A stretch of DNA of 64,000 bases, taken from assembly GCA_035236585.1 (NCBI GenBank), contig CP141130.1, positions 79,989,944 through 80,053,943 on the forward strand, written 5' to 3'. The DNA is from Warburgia ugandensis. Taxonomy: Eukaryota; Streptophyta; Magnoliopsida; Canellales; Canellaceae. Within the stretch, counting starts at the first letter, position 1. Every line of letters starts with the position of its first letter. The position numbers and the translations under genes were made by a program. Below the pieces are notes generated by a model. It ran no database searches. It worked only from the letters and a program-made list of their open reading frames with translations, and was not told where the DNA came from. Shown one piece after another: positions 12,114-24,600 of this stretch.

Positions 12114-13395
12114 ATGAACGAAGGGGGAATTAGGTTTCAGGGGTTCTTGGATCCCGGAGCGCAGGAATTCCGGCCAGGAAACCCATCGCCGGTGACCCAT
12201 CTACTGCCACAAATTTACTATTCATATGAGTCGTACCCATCTACGGCAGGAACGCAACTAGTTCAGTTCTACAACGCTACCATGGGTTACCAGAATCCGT
12301 CTCCACCGACGTCTGTTAGACCAGCCCCGGTTCCGCCGGTACCGAGCGCCAGGGCGACGCGGGCTTTACTTTTAAGCTCAGTTCCACCGGACGTGACGGA
12401 ATCGACGGTGAGGAGACAATTGGAAGGGTTTGGGCCAGTACGGGGGGTTCAGATGGAGAGATTCGGAGAAGGGATCGTGACTGTTCATTTCTTTGATTTG
12501 AGGAATGCGCAGGCGGCTTTGATGGCGATTCAAGAGCAACATATGAGACAGCAGAGAAGACTGGCTATGCATTATTCAGGCAATGGGGAATTGGGGTTTG
12601 GTGGGGAGAATTTGCAGGGTTGTGGGGCGGTATGGGCCCAGTTTGCAGTGCCGGCGGCGACGATTAGTGGGGTCGATGGGGAGAATCAAGGGACAATCGT
12701 GGTTTTTAATTTGGATGAGGATGTTTCTTCCAGCAAGTTGAAGGAGATTTTCGAGGCTTTCGGTAGGGAAATCGAACGATACATTTTTCTCTTTCCCTCT
12801 CTCTAAGTTTCTTCATCTTCTGCAACGTTTGTAGGTCCTGCTTTGAATTATCTTGCTTCAATCCAGTTTGGGTTTGGTTTATGGGGGGTTTTTGTTTTGG
12901 TGACTTCTTCCATTCTCGCACTAAATTAATTCTTCCATGCAGCCGGTTCAGCTAGCTTGTTTGGTGGGGTTTTTTCCTTCCTGGGTTTTACTTACTAACA
13001 AGACCTGAGTTTCCAACTCTTTGTCCCTGTGGAGATCTCTCGCAGTATTTCCAGTTTTGGTTGAATTCCATCTTTCATGTTGGTGGCTCATCTGGGTAGT
13101 CCGTGTTTGCGTTTTAATGTGCTTTTCCTTTCTGGATTTTACTTCCTAATCTCTCTCTCTCTCGCAACGTTTCCCTGCATTGAATTTCTCCTTACTAGAA
13201 CTATCACCCCTCCCCCCTCTTTCCCTTGGAACCTTTGCGATTCCTGCATTAAATTTCTTCTTCTTCTCTCCCTTTCACTCTTGCAATTCCTGCATTGAAT
13301 TTCTTATTTCATGTTTATGCGTGGCTCTCTCTCTCTCGCTCGCAACCTTTGCAATTCCTGCATTGAATTTCTTCTTTCATGTTTATGCGCGGTGG

Positions 13396-13459
<64 letters not shown>

Positions 13460-15091
13460 GTCCTGGGTTTCGTTGTTTTTGGACAAGCAAACAGTAAGAG
13501 ACCTTTGGAACTTTGTTCAGGGCCAGTAGAAGAGAGAAGTCCAGCCGAAGTTTTTTATTCCCTATCACCCTTTTTGTTTCTGGTATATGTCGGGTCCTCT
13601 TTTGCCGGTTTCCCATTTACGGATGTTTGGCCAACTCTTATTCGCCAGTTCTTCATTCCATGCACCTCCATCTTCGCCTTCAATTCCTTCCACTAATTTC
13701 TTGCTTCAAACGCTCCAAATTTCTGCTAATCTTCCCCTACTTCTCTTTTCAGGGCCTGTGAAAGAGTTAAGAGAGACTCCATCAAAGAAACACCACAGAT
13801 TCATAGAGTTCTTCGACATTAGAGATGCAGCTCGTGCTCTTACAGAAATGAACGGCAAAGAAATCAATGGAAAGCTAATGAAAATCGAATTTGGCAGACC
13901 AGGAAACCAAGGAAAAAGATTTCCTGGCAAAAACACCACCAATTCTTCTTCTTCCTCCTCAAACAATTACAAGAACAGCAATACCAACTGTGTCATAACA
14001 AGTCCTAATTTCCCGCCACCACCTCCATTTCCTCCCACATTATACAGTAGCTATCCAAACGCTTCAATGGAATCCTCTCAAACATCAAAGAAGCCTGTGA
14101 GAGTTGAGGGTGAACTGGGTTTCGGGTCAAGGAGAAATGAGAGGAAAGGGAGCTGTAATCCATCTTCTAATCAATCTAAGCCGTCGAATCGTCGTTCTTC
14201 CAAGAGTCATCATCATCATCATCAGATTCAAAAACCCTTATACACTGATTTCCTCTTTAAAGAAGACTCCATGGGAGAATCAGCATCAACGGATTCCAGA
14301 ACTACCGTCATGATCAAGAACATACCCAATAAATACAGGTGGGCCTTTTTGTATATAAATTTTTTCAGATTTTTTTTTTCTTGGCTCCTCCTTTATAATT
14401 TTCTTCTTATATGTGTTTTTGTTTGTTGCAGTCAGAAGCTACTTCTGAACATGCTTGACAACCACTGCATTCACTGTAACGAGCAGATTGCAGAAGGAGA
14501 AGATGAGCCATTGTCTTCCTACGATTTTGTCTATCTACCCATTGATTTCAAGTGAGTGTAAATATCGAAAACCAGTAATAATATAGAATATACACGACTA
14601 CCGCTAGAGAAAGTCCCATTTTCTTATATTTGATATTTGATGAACTTGCAAGATCAAAGGCCCATCAAAGGAAATCAAAACTCATAAATTAGAAGATCTA
14701 CCTATTGATTTCAAATGAGTGTAAATATCAAAAGACCAGGCACAATGTACAACATAAACTACTAAAACTAGACAATTTTCACATGATTTTAATGGACATT
14801 TTAAAGACAAAACAACCATCAAAGCCCAAAAAATAATAGAAATTTATAAAGAAATTATCTTAATCTTCGATTTTGAGGTGCTTATGATATTTAAGTGATA
14901 TTTTTAATTGGTTTTTCATAGTAACAAGTGCAATGTTGGATATGGGTTCGTGAATTTAACCTCTCCCAAGGCAGCATGGAGACTCTACAAATCCTTCCAT
15001 TTACAGCCATGGGAAGTTTTCAATTCCAGAAAGATCGGTGAAGTAACTTACGCTCGTTTACAGGTAATTTCCCATTTATTCCAACACCAAT

Positions 15092-15134
<43 letters not shown>

Positions 15135-15525
15135 GATTGTATGTGATGTTCATTTCTTTCCATTTTTGTAGGGTTTGGATGCGTTGAAAGAACACTTCAA
15201 GAAATCAAAGTTTGCATGCGAAACAGACGAATACCTCCCCGTCGTGTTTTCGCCTCCCCGAGACGGGAAGCAGCTTACGGAGCCAGTAGCCATTGGTGGA
15301 CATGCTAATAACATCAAGAGGGGTAGCAGAAAAGGCAACAAAACCAACGGAGCAGATTCATCGGTAACAACTGTGGTCGACGGTGATGATCATGGCAATA
15401 ACAATAATAAGGGTGATGGAAATGAGGGTGGCGATCGTTCACAACTTTCGGAAGTTTTCTTCGGCAGTTGTTCTTTGAGCACTGGTCAAGCTCAGCAGGC
15501 CAAGGCTCTGAGCTGTGCAATTTAG
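12114..15525 (+). CDS. TEL: TERMINAL EAR1-like (Mei2-family) RNA-binding protein, 5 exons, complete
   Basis: Exons: 12114-12762, 13753-14338, 14432-14551, 14922-15063 and 15172-15525. They sum to 1851 nt (616 aa), every intron is GT-AG and all phases join. The N-terminus reads [20 protein letters not shown], typical of TEL proteins. Domains: RRM1 from about residue 83 ([10 protein letters not shown]), RRM2 about 193-265 ([12 protein letters not shown] ... [15 protein letters not shown]), a low-complexity Ser/Asn/Pro/His linker, then the Mei2-type C-terminal RRM from about 402 ([50 protein letters not shown]). Known for the family: maize TE1 and rice PLA2 are expressed around shoot apices and restrain leaf initiation rate; they probably bind RNA. 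An in-frame ATG at 11997 lies upstream, but a splice-acceptor-like tract (tttctcatttcag, ending 12082) suggests a 5'UTR intron, and family N-termini favour 12114. Introns 1 and 4 carry long (CT)n tracts. No defect seen. Confidence 0.93.
13401..13456. repeat. (CT)n microsatellite in TEL intron 1
   Basis: About 28 CT units in the 990-bp first intron. The intron is pyrimidine-rich throughout and also holds several near-copies of a short phrase (gcaattcctgcattgaattt) around 13230-13375, which suggests local tandem duplication before the CT run expanded. Confidence 0.95.
15094..15133. repeat. (CT)n microsatellite in TEL intron 4
   Basis: About 20 CT units within the 108-bp fourth intron, filling over a third of it. 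It starts about 30 bp after the donor at 15064 and ends about 38 bp before the acceptor at 15171. Confidence 0.95.
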
Positions 15526-17425
15526 CACCCTCTCTCTCTCTCTCTCTCTACATGGCTCTTCATTTCATTTTTCTTTCTTTTTTGGTTATTTGTATTCAAA
15601 CGTTGCGACATGCAACCACAAGTATCGAGGACTTGATCATGGTTTTATACATCGGAAACATATAGGCATCTTGCGTCGTTCTCTCTCTTCTTTCTCTCTC
15701 CGAAAATGGACGGCTCGATCTTGGATTGATGGCCGTTGTCATGTGACAGAGTGAAGAAGAACGATGGCGAGCTACATTGTTGTCCTGGCTTACTTTAGTA
15801 ATCAAATGAGCCTCCTACTAGGTTGCGCCGGCTGCTGATTCTTCCCCTGTTGTCCACGGCCCTGACACTCTAATATTGACTCAATCTCAGCCGTCCACAT
15901 TTAGGATTAGGGCTATTTAATGGAGTGTTCACTGTACTGGTGATTGATTGAAGACGACGTAACAGAACGCAAGCGGGGACTCTCCGCATTGTGCTCCAGC
16001 CGGCAGTAATCGAGTCCGTGGATGTGGTGGTTCCCATCTCCACGAGCACGATCCTACTTCCAGTGATATGTTGTTAGGCAAATGAATGTGAACAAAATAG
16101 TGAGATTTAACTTACGGTTCCGGGGACCCAGATCGTATTTATTGGATGTTGGAATTGTGCTATCAGGATGGGTGATCTACCTGGGAGATCAAATGCACGG
16201 TGCCGATCAGTTGTAGGCGGGCCCGTGGATAAAAAGGTCAAAGGAGGAAACGGGGTGGACTGGCAGTAGGGATGATGGAACAGGGAAATATCCGGATCTT
16301 TTGGGGTCTCAGACAAACAAAGTAACCTCGGGGAAGGCGGGAGCGTCTCCTAGTGGCTGACAGGTAGGTTGGTGAATGCCACGTATACTGGTTTTTGAGT
16401 TTGACCGCGAAGGTACTGCCAGCATGGCAGCTGATCTTTCTCTCTCTTCCACGTTATCATCCATGCTGATAATTTTTTTGTCGCTCACCCATGGCCATAA
16501 TATATATATCCTGCGCTGCCACCGAATTAAATGCTCCGCGCTCTGGCACCTGCTACGCTGCAACGCCAGCCATTCTTTCTCTCTCTTGTTTGGATGCGAT
16601 GGTGGGAGAAAACGTTAGCCACCTGCAAGATGCCACGTCAGCATGGACCTTTGAAATAGGTAGTTCTCAACCTCGTATTGTTGGTATCAATGATGACAGC
16701 TACTGGTGTGTTGACCATTCATAGCGGACGAAACAAAAGTCTGGGAAGAAAAATAATTCGGGAATCTCGTCTGCTTCATCTGGGGGTGTACTTATCAATT
16801 TTCAGTGGCATTTTATGAGTTGTGGATTTGATGTCAACGGCTCGGATGATATGTTTAGCCTCCCGAATGGTGTGGGAGCCATCCGCTGCTTCTGCATTTA
16901 AGTAGTAAGATTCTGTAATCTCTGCTTCCAAAGAAGGATTGGTTGATAATTACTCAGCGCTTTGAAGAGCCTGTTGCATTTCTACTTGCCGATGGTGGTT
17001 CACTTGTTTCGGATTTTGTTACCCCCATCGTCCTGGTCATCCACGGCCCTAGATTGCGGTACTTTTTGCACGGTGGGACCCACAAACAATTGATCAGACC
17101 TTTTATCTGATTTTTAAGCTTAGAATGGATTGGATGATCTGACGATCTAAATAATTTTTCTTTTGAGCATGAGCGTGAAAGTGTGGGAAATCTTGTTTCA
17201 GGTCCATATTCAACAAGAACCAGAGTTTTTAGATGTTATATTCATTTAATAACCTTATGTTTGATATACTAGTAATCTAGTGGCATTGAAATTACATGGA
17301 CGGGTCTGATCAACAATTTGCGAGTTCCATCACGCAAAAGTGCACCCACCATCCCATCGTTCCTTTCTAATTTGAGAGTCCTGATTTGATATTTTGCATT
17401 AGTTTGGAGCCCACTTTCATTAGAT

Positions 17426-17426
<1 letters not shown>
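15526..17426. other. TEL 3' region and intergenic spacer
   Basis: A short (CT)n tract (15530-15549) follows the TEL stop codon, probably in the 3'UTR. The remainder holds phrases such as gtccacggccct and gtgggacccac seen elsewhere in the window, and no gene. Confidence 0.55.

Positions 17427-17475
<49 letters not shown>
17427..17475. repeat. (CT)n microsatellite
   Basis: About 24 CT units running directly into the left arm of the palindrome at 17470-17521. Confidence 0.95.
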
Positions 17476-17478
<3 letters not shown>

Positions 17479-17521
17479 AATACAACTATATATATATATA
17501 TATAGTTGTATTAGTGAGAGA
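17470..17521. repeat. Perfect 52-bp palindrome centred on (TA)n
   Basis: The arm ctctcactaatacaacta is followed by a TA run and then its exact reverse complement. Pairing is perfect from 17470 to 17521, with the centre between 17495 and 17496. Confidence 0.97.
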
Positions 17522-17846
17522 AAATTTTTGACCCATTTTCTCTTAGAGCTTTGTTTTTGTGTGTATACCAGTGAGAATTTGAGTCTCAAAGACTATAAGA
17601 CCCCGGTGGAATTGAAGGCCCTAAAGACAACAGGGACCCCAAGACATCTCTCCGCTGAAGAAATAAGTATGTTTATTTAGAAGTCCTAACTTATGTAACT
17701 TGTACACACACTACACTCTTGAGATATAATGGCCATGGTATGTGGATAACTTGTGGAATTTCTCGTTCATCTTTATTAAGTTATTAAAGCAAGTAGAGTA
17801 ACTCTGCCAATGCCGGTCCCAAGCCTAGATGAAAAAGGAGGAGGGT

Positions 17847-18131
17847 CTTGCGTCAGGTGCCAATCGGCAAGGGAAAAGTTGAAGATGATTCTGTTATTTC
17901 TTTCTTACAAATGAATATGCATTTGTATATTAGTTTGTGAGGAAGAAATGAAAATCATCTCCAGCTTCTTAAAATACGGCCACCCTTGTGTCAGGTTGCC
18001 AGCCGGCAAGGGTTTAGCTGAAGATGATTTTTGTTATTTCTTTTATACTTGCAAATGAATATGCATTTGTATATTAGTTTGTAAAGAAGAAATGAAAATC
18101 ATTTTCAGTTTTTTAAAACTACGGTAACCCA
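17847..18131. repeat. Tandem pair of 138-bp units, each forming a long hairpin
   Basis: Unit 1 starts at 17847 and unit 2 at 17985; both begin cttg(c/t)gtcaggt and end near taaaa(c)tacgg. Each contains a foldback with a stem of about 38-45 bp. In unit 1 the 5' arm at 17878-17920 (ttgaagatgattctgttatt) pairs with the 3' arm at 17929-17967 (aagaaatgaaaatcatctcc) around a loop of about 10 nt. In unit 2 the arms are 18016-18063 and 18073-18110. The shape fits a MITE or a young small-RNA hairpin; no known miRNA was recognised. Confidence 0.8.
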
Positions 18132-18154
18132 AACATGACATGAATAAAAAAAAA

Positions 18155-18200
18155 AAACACTAATTGAGATAACGTCTTGATGATGATGATGATGATGAAA
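18155..18200 (+). mobile_element. RTE-type LINE 3' tail fragment
   Basis: The phrase taattgagataacgtcttga followed by (tga)n matches the 3' terminus of plant RTE LINEs, which end in a gggataaagtcttgatgatg-type tail. Only the tail is present. Confidence 0.5.
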
Positions 18201-19508
18201 GCAAGTAGAGTGCTAATGAACAAGAATTCTTTGAGATAAAATAAAAGACTTAACCTTATATTTTGCATGTATATTCAATGTAAACCAGCACGAGGCTGAA
18301 CTTGTCTACTTGTAATAACCTAGACATGGCCATTTTCCATGGAAATGGTTTATTTTTTAGAAAGTTAGATGCGTACACAGTCATGCACAGTCTTAACCTT
18401 GGTTACTTAAATGAGACACTCCTTGTGCCAATGCGGTAAGATGCTTTGGTGTTTTCATTGGAATAGTTATTCTAGGATCAATTTATTCAATTTTTACCCA
18501 AGGAGTATGATTGTGTTGGATAATTCTTTGGGAAGTCTAGACCTACTTTAGAAGCTTCATAGTCTCCTACTTGCCAACATATGGACCTCAATAATTCATT
18601 GTAGACAACTCGGAATTCTTCTGAAATGTGCTTGGTTGTAGGTTTGAGTTGCAACTTGTTTGTTTTGTCGAGATTAGATTTAAGAGTATATGAGTGCGAA
18701 TATACGAGTGATTTGCTTTAATAATTTTTCTTGTACATAAAAAAATAAAATAAATCTCCGACTCACTTCATACGGGTGTAAAGAGGCAGTAAGGGGCACC
18801 ACTGTCCGGTTCACAATCATATACTTATGGTACAATCATAGGCCTTATGTTAAAGTATCATCAATGTTCTATGATATTAAATAAATTGGAATTGAATACT
18901 TATCTAGATCTTAAATCCCTTGCTTGGACTATAATTTGTTGCAACCTCTAAACATTTCACATTAAAGGTCAACGAAAATGTTAAATAAATGCATATGAAG
19001 CCTTTCAAAAATAAATAAATAAATAAACAAAAGAGAAATGATATTCCGACCTTCGTATGGACATTACTTTCATCCATACTAGGTTTGTTTTTTGTTTTTT
19101 TTTTAAATTTATAGTTGTAAGGTATTGACTTTAATGTTACAAACCTATAAACATAAGTTATATATATATATATATATATAATTAGTCATTATAAGGGACT
19201 GGGGTTATGATTTTCCTAAAGAAAATAAGAGGGTAAATAGATCATTATGAAAAAGTAAAAATAAAATAAGAGGTTATGAATTTGAGTGCACCTGAACAAA
19301 CACATTTTAACAAGTCCCGTGTGAGTGCATGACTATGGTGTGGAAGAAGTCAATGTTCATTTTTGTCATGCATGGTAATTTAGAAAGATTTAAGCAATTC
19401 ATCTTGTTCAATGTACAATAAATAGAGAAATTGCAATGAATTAACATATTTAGATAATCAAAGCACTTATTATGAGTCTTTGGGTACCAAAATAAAAATC
19501 AATAATTG
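18201..19508. other. Intergenic, nothing recognised; (TA)n near 19160-19181
   Basis: AT-rich spacer. A phrase at 18690-18730 (cgagtgatttgctttaataa) resembles one at 2895-2925, so both may be remnants of a shared repeat. Confidence 0.5.
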
Positions 19509-19780
19509 TAAGTTTCAATGAAAAGATCATCATCATCAAGACCTTATCCCAATTAGGGGTCGGCAGGTTTCAATGAATAAATTTGTCTATCACTCTAGAC
19601 ATGATGAATGGCTTAGATCATCATCCATGGTGATCATCATCATCAAGATTTTATCCCGATTACAGGTCTGTAAGTTTCAATGAAAGGATACATAGGCTAA
19701 AAGTACCTAATGGGCATAAAATTTGTCTATCATTCTAAACATGATGAGTAGCTTAGATCACAGTCCATGGTGCACAAATG
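19509..19780 (-). repeat. Tandemly duplicated segment carrying two RTE LINE tails
   Basis: The blocks gatcatcatcatcaaga + ttatccc are found at about 19525 and 19632. After each come tttcaatgaa, aaatttgtctatca and catgatga(a/g)t(g)gctta at the same offset of about 107 bp, with a 30-bp insertion in the second. Read on the minus strand, each block ends in the RTE-type (atg)n tail. Confidence 0.65.
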
Positions 19781-20009
19781 AGCAGTTGGTTAGGCCCTTA
19801 CCTGGGGCTTACAACAGGTCTCCGCAAGACACCATACTTGGGAATGAAATCTTACTTTTAGAAGATTATTAATTACGGATCAAGCGCAAAACCAGATGCT
19901 GCTAAATTCCATATCTCAAGAACAAGATCATATGAAACCTCGAACCATCAGATGAGTTCTTGGTACTCTCCTTTTATGTTTGTACACAAAGAATCACAGC
20001 TTCACATTC

Positions 20010-20990
20010 AGCCCATTTTTAAAGCTTCGATGATGCTTGGTTCTGAAAAGAAAAGAGCAATCTCTTGGCTCATTCGGCAAAGCAAGCATGCCACCTTTGA
20101 CAACCTCATACAGAAAGAATGATCCTCGTCAGTGGCTGTCCCTTGCGTCTCCAACATGCAGAATCTACTTCCCATCTACTTCTCACATGCAATTTCTCCT
20201 CACAAGTATGGAACCTCATCCTTGACTGGTCTGGTGTTGATTGGGTTATCCGTGCTTCCTTGCTAGGTTTATTCCATCAGTGGAGAATTCGATCTCCATC
20301 ACAGAAATGAAAACTACCATGGAAATTGTCTCTCGGTGCTAATCTGTGGAACATATGGACTGGACGTAATAGAAGAGTGTTTGACGGTAAGCAATGGTCT
20401 TTCAGAAGGGTTGCTTTCAGAAGTAAATGTGATGCAGCCTTCTGGGCCTCTATAGACCCTCTCACTCAAAACTATTCAGTGCAGCAGATTCTGATCAGTG
20501 GGAGTCATTTGGGGCTATTGTTGAGTCGAATGTCAAGACTAACCCGAACTGAAGGCTGCCTCCTAATGGATGCCTGAAAATGAACAATGGTGGGCCGAGC
20601 CTAGGGATCAATGGGCTAGCGGGTATTGGCCGGGTTATTCATGTAGCTGATCATATGATAATTGTCTAATTCTCCGGCATTATGGGTCAAGTGGATGCTA
20701 TTACTACTCACCCAACTGTCACAGCAGCCATTCATCATCGAAAGAGATTCGACAAATGCCATGAAATGGATGGAAAATCCAAATGATGTTCCATGGAAGC
20801 ACGTTTATTATACGATGGACGATGTTGCATGATGCCTGAGAATAGCATCTACAACATTAACCATAAGCTCAAAGGCTGATACAAGGGCCAAAGATGGACT
20901 TAACGGTGATCAACTTTAGATCCATTTGTTTGAACAAAATGGAATTGGCTAACTTAGCCTCGTGTACGTGGGTGTGGTTGGTTCATGTTT
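20010..20990 (+). pseudogene. L1-type LINE 3' region: zf-RVT and RNase H-like remnants
   Basis: The frame near 20119-20310 reads ESTSHLLLTCNFSSQVWNLI, then LWNIWTGRNRRVFDG (near 20335-20390), the standard end of the zf-RVT region. It is followed near 20580-20680 by KMNNGGPSLGINGLAGIGRV, which resembles the start of the RVT_3 RNase H-like domain. Several stops and frame changes; no RT domain upstream. Confidence 0.65.
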
Positions 20991-23879
20991 GTTTTCCTCA
21001 CTTTTTGATTAGGTGTAGATTCCTGTGCTTCTTTTCTAATGAAAACCACAACCTTTTCAAAAGAAGAAAAAGCTTCGATACACAAAATAAAAAATAAAAA
21101 AATCACCATTCATAAAAAAAACTTGGGCATCGATTTCTTCCACACAACCTTGAGAAACTCAACAAATTTCTTGTTATTTTAGGGCTAAGCACCATAAAGT
21201 CACTTCTCTATGGAGAAAGGTGGTTTGAATGCTGTATACGACTGTCAGAATGAGATAAGGAGGAAAGGGGAGCCATGGCCCCAGCTAGACCTTGCCTAGT
21301 GAAAGAAGCATGTCTTTTAAAATTAGTAAGTTTTTCTCTCTACGTGCAAATCAATAGAAATACCCACAAACAATTATACAGAATGTAATATGTGGAAGTA
21401 CAAATGAAAGTAAGCCATCAAGATCAGCTGGGCTTTTACGTGGAAAATCTCTCAAGGTGAAGGAAAAAGCTTTGGAACCAAGTCCAGGCAAATCTCCACT
21501 AAATATAATGAGAACAGAAAATTTTCTCTTGTAACCCGAGAGGAATCCAAATCTCAAGAGACAACAACCCTTTAAACATTAATAATCAAAGTGTAAATAT
21601 GTCATAGAAATGTTTCAAACACCACCTTTGAAGAAGCAATAGAGACCAAGAACATGCGTAAAGGACCTAGCTGCCGGGTGAGTAAGCATGCTCAAACATT
21701 TAAAAGAGGATTTTCTTCTTCCCTTTTTTGGTTCTTCTTCTTCTTCTCTTTTCCTAAAAGTGGTACCATTCTTTCCTCTCTTTCTCGCTCTCTTCTCTGT
21801 CCAAAAGAAGAAATCCCACAAGAGAACCCAGATACAGAAACTTTCTTACTCCTGTTCTATCATTTCTCTTCTTTCCTAGGTCAAAAAGTAAAATGAAAAT
21901 CCTCGTGCACTCTCCAAATTGCTTGTGAAATCTACCTCCTTATGAGGAACAAAAATCCCAACAGTGTGAATACAAACTATAAGGCTTTCTTTTATAATCC
22001 AGTATTCTCTATCTAATGCATCCGTAGAGTACCAAATGGACTTCCCAATCCTCACAGAAACAATGTACACATTTTTTTAGCGATGGCGTAGTAGTATAAG
22101 AGGAAGCCTCTATCCCGTTGTCAGGAAGACTAAAGATCAAGTAAAAATACAAAATCAAAGTTTCATTCATATAATTTACGAAAACAAGTTTTAAATCACG
22201 TAAAAGAAAAACAGAAATAGCTAAACAACGAGTAGTAAGAGTAGAAGTGGCTCAAGAATGATCTAGTCAAAGTGGTACATTTATTTCCAACATCTCAGTT
22301 TCATCACTAAACATAGGCAAAATCTAATGTTTCTAAGTTATATATTTTGACCATATAGAATGGAGTATGTAATGCCTTTTGAGATTATGACTCTAAGTGA
22401 AGATAGAAATTTGTATAAATATACGAAGAAGTAAATCATACATACTAATTTCATGTCTACAGATTTTTCTTGTGATTCTCAATGGAACATGCACGAATCA
22501 ATTACGTTAAATGCATAGTAACATTTGCACTAAATTAAGAATATTTCAAAGGGACGATATATGGACATGTATTTGGGCTCGTGATATGTTCCCCATGAAA
22601 AATAGGCAGTACACCATGCAACTCTCTATTTCAAGTTGTATTTTTTTTCATGAGGTAAACAACATAAAATTTTCATTATAATATGTGCTACATTTTACTT
22701 ATCAAAGGTCACATGGTATCTGCAGGCCCATCATGTACAATGATATAAACCGTAAAAACATGTATGGGCCCGATATTTTATTGATCTAAAATGTCATTAT
22801 TCTTCATTACTCGTGATTTCAATGGTTATAGATATTCTAAAATGTGGACCCTACTCTTACAAGGTCTATGATTTGAATAGTTTGAATCTTCTCAAATATG
22901 GGCCCTTATAATTTTAAGACTACACAACATGGCTACTCTAACTATAATTTTAAGACTCATATAATTAACTAATTTTTGGGTTATAGCCTTTAACTTTCTA
23001 AAATATCGGGTTTGTGTATGCTTTTATAATTTAAACAAGTTGTACTCAATGGACTTATATATACTATATGGGGTTTGTTAACTAGAAAATAGCATATGTT
23101 ACAGTGATCTTTTAAATGGTTTACTTGTTAAAGCTAAAATAGGAAGTTGCATGGTGCCCTGCCTATTTCCAATAGAGTGCATATCACTAGCCAAGCGAAC
23201 CCAATCTCTAGAATGATCTAAATGTGAGTTAAGTCATGAATCAATCATTTGGTAATTTTAATATCATTGTCTTTTTAAGACCTTGGTTGCATTCTACCAT
23301 AACCACTATTTAATTCATCCTAAAAACATCTTTACCATATAAACTTCTCTATTGATCTCTTAGCCCAGAAACATTTCTACTTTTCATATTAGAAGCTTCT
23401 TTTATTTTGATATTGTCCCCACCTACATAATTTTAAAATGATTTGAGTGGTGGAATCCACTGGAGTCTTTTCCCATCATTTAATCAAAGAAATATGGATC
23501 CTTTTACTGGATATTTTGATCTCTAAATTATTATTGGAATGTAGTCTCTTGCACAAACTAATTTTGTGTAAGACCTTATATCAACTTCTTGAAGATAGTT
23601 GAAGCTTCCCATCATGTGCAAGATGTTATGAAAACTTTATCTTCGGAATTCAACCAAGCCCAATCCATTATGTACGTTAAATGACTTGCACTATTAAAAA
23701 GATATACTTTAGTTTTCAAATTGGAATGACTTAATAAATCTCTTAAAAGTTCAAATTAATGGTTCCAAAAATGGATTTCTTGCCTTAGTGTAAAACCATA
23801 ACAAGTTCTAAATCTAAGGATAATAGAAACTCATTCAAGAGCCTAGATTTCAAAGATCCCAACACTGATATCTCAAAGA
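20991..23879. other. Intergenic, nothing recognised
   Basis: AT-rich spacer of about 2.9 kb. 21710-21800 is pyrimidine-rich (ttcttcttcttctc). Short overlapping frames show no domains. Confidence 0.55.
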
Positions 23880-24180
23880 AACGATAGGCACTTGATGAGT
23901 AGAGAGATCTACCAAAGGGACCTTCTCATAGTTGAAGAATAGAGATCCACCATAAGGACCTTCCCGTATACGAAGAATAGATATCTACCAAAGGAATCTC
24001 TAATTCTTTATTCAAAGGAAGAAGAGAGATCTACCATAGGGATCTCTAATTTCTTAGATAAAAGGAAGTGGAGAGATCTGCCAGAGGAACTTTTTCTAGT
24101 TCATAAACCAAGAAAGTCACAAAGAGTGATTTCTAAGAGAGGGAAAAAGAGTGATCTACCAAAAGGCCCTTCACAAATAC
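23880..24180. repeat. Degenerate minisatellite, period about 45-60 bp
   Basis: Around six imperfect copies of a unit built on gagagatctaccaaaggga followed by ccttct or atctctaatt and a gaagaa run, at about 23910, 23945, 23985, 24025, 24075 and 24150. Confidence 0.6.
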
Positions 24181-24289
24181 CTTACTTAGAGGAACAACCA
24201 AGAATTCCTAGTAGATAAATTTTCAGAATCCAAAAGAGATTATAGAGAACAAAATTTTGTATATAAGAGAATGGTTTAAGGATGTCCCT

Positions 24290-24600
24290 TTAATAGGAAC
24301 CCATGTTCATATTTGGACAGTAAAGAGTGCATGTGTGAAATCAATGCATTTAGTCAATAAGGAGTCCTAATTGAAACCAATGTATCTCATTGAGTCTAGC
24401 TAGGAAACCATTGTATGTGAATAGTAAAAAAGTCTAGATGAAAACATTGCGTATAAATAGAAAGAAGTCCAAGTGGGAAGCTAATGTACTTTATTAGATC
24501 CCAGTGAAAAACCAGTGTATTTGAGTAGTAAGAAGTTTTGGTTGAAAACCAATATATTTGTACAGTTAGAAGTCCGGGTGGGAAATAGATTTAGTTTCCT
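24290..24600. repeat. Second degenerate minisatellite, period about 45-55 bp
   Basis: About six imperfect copies of a unit with agtcc(t/a)a(g)gtgaaaaccaatgta followed by tttgaatagtaaga, between 24320 and 24590. It differs in sequence from the array at 23880-24180. Confidence 0.55.

Noticed and set aside
13180-13696. Long frames rich in Leu-Ser or Arg-Glu inside TEL intron 1
   Set aside because: They arise from the (CT)n microsatellite and lie within an intron that splices cleanly.
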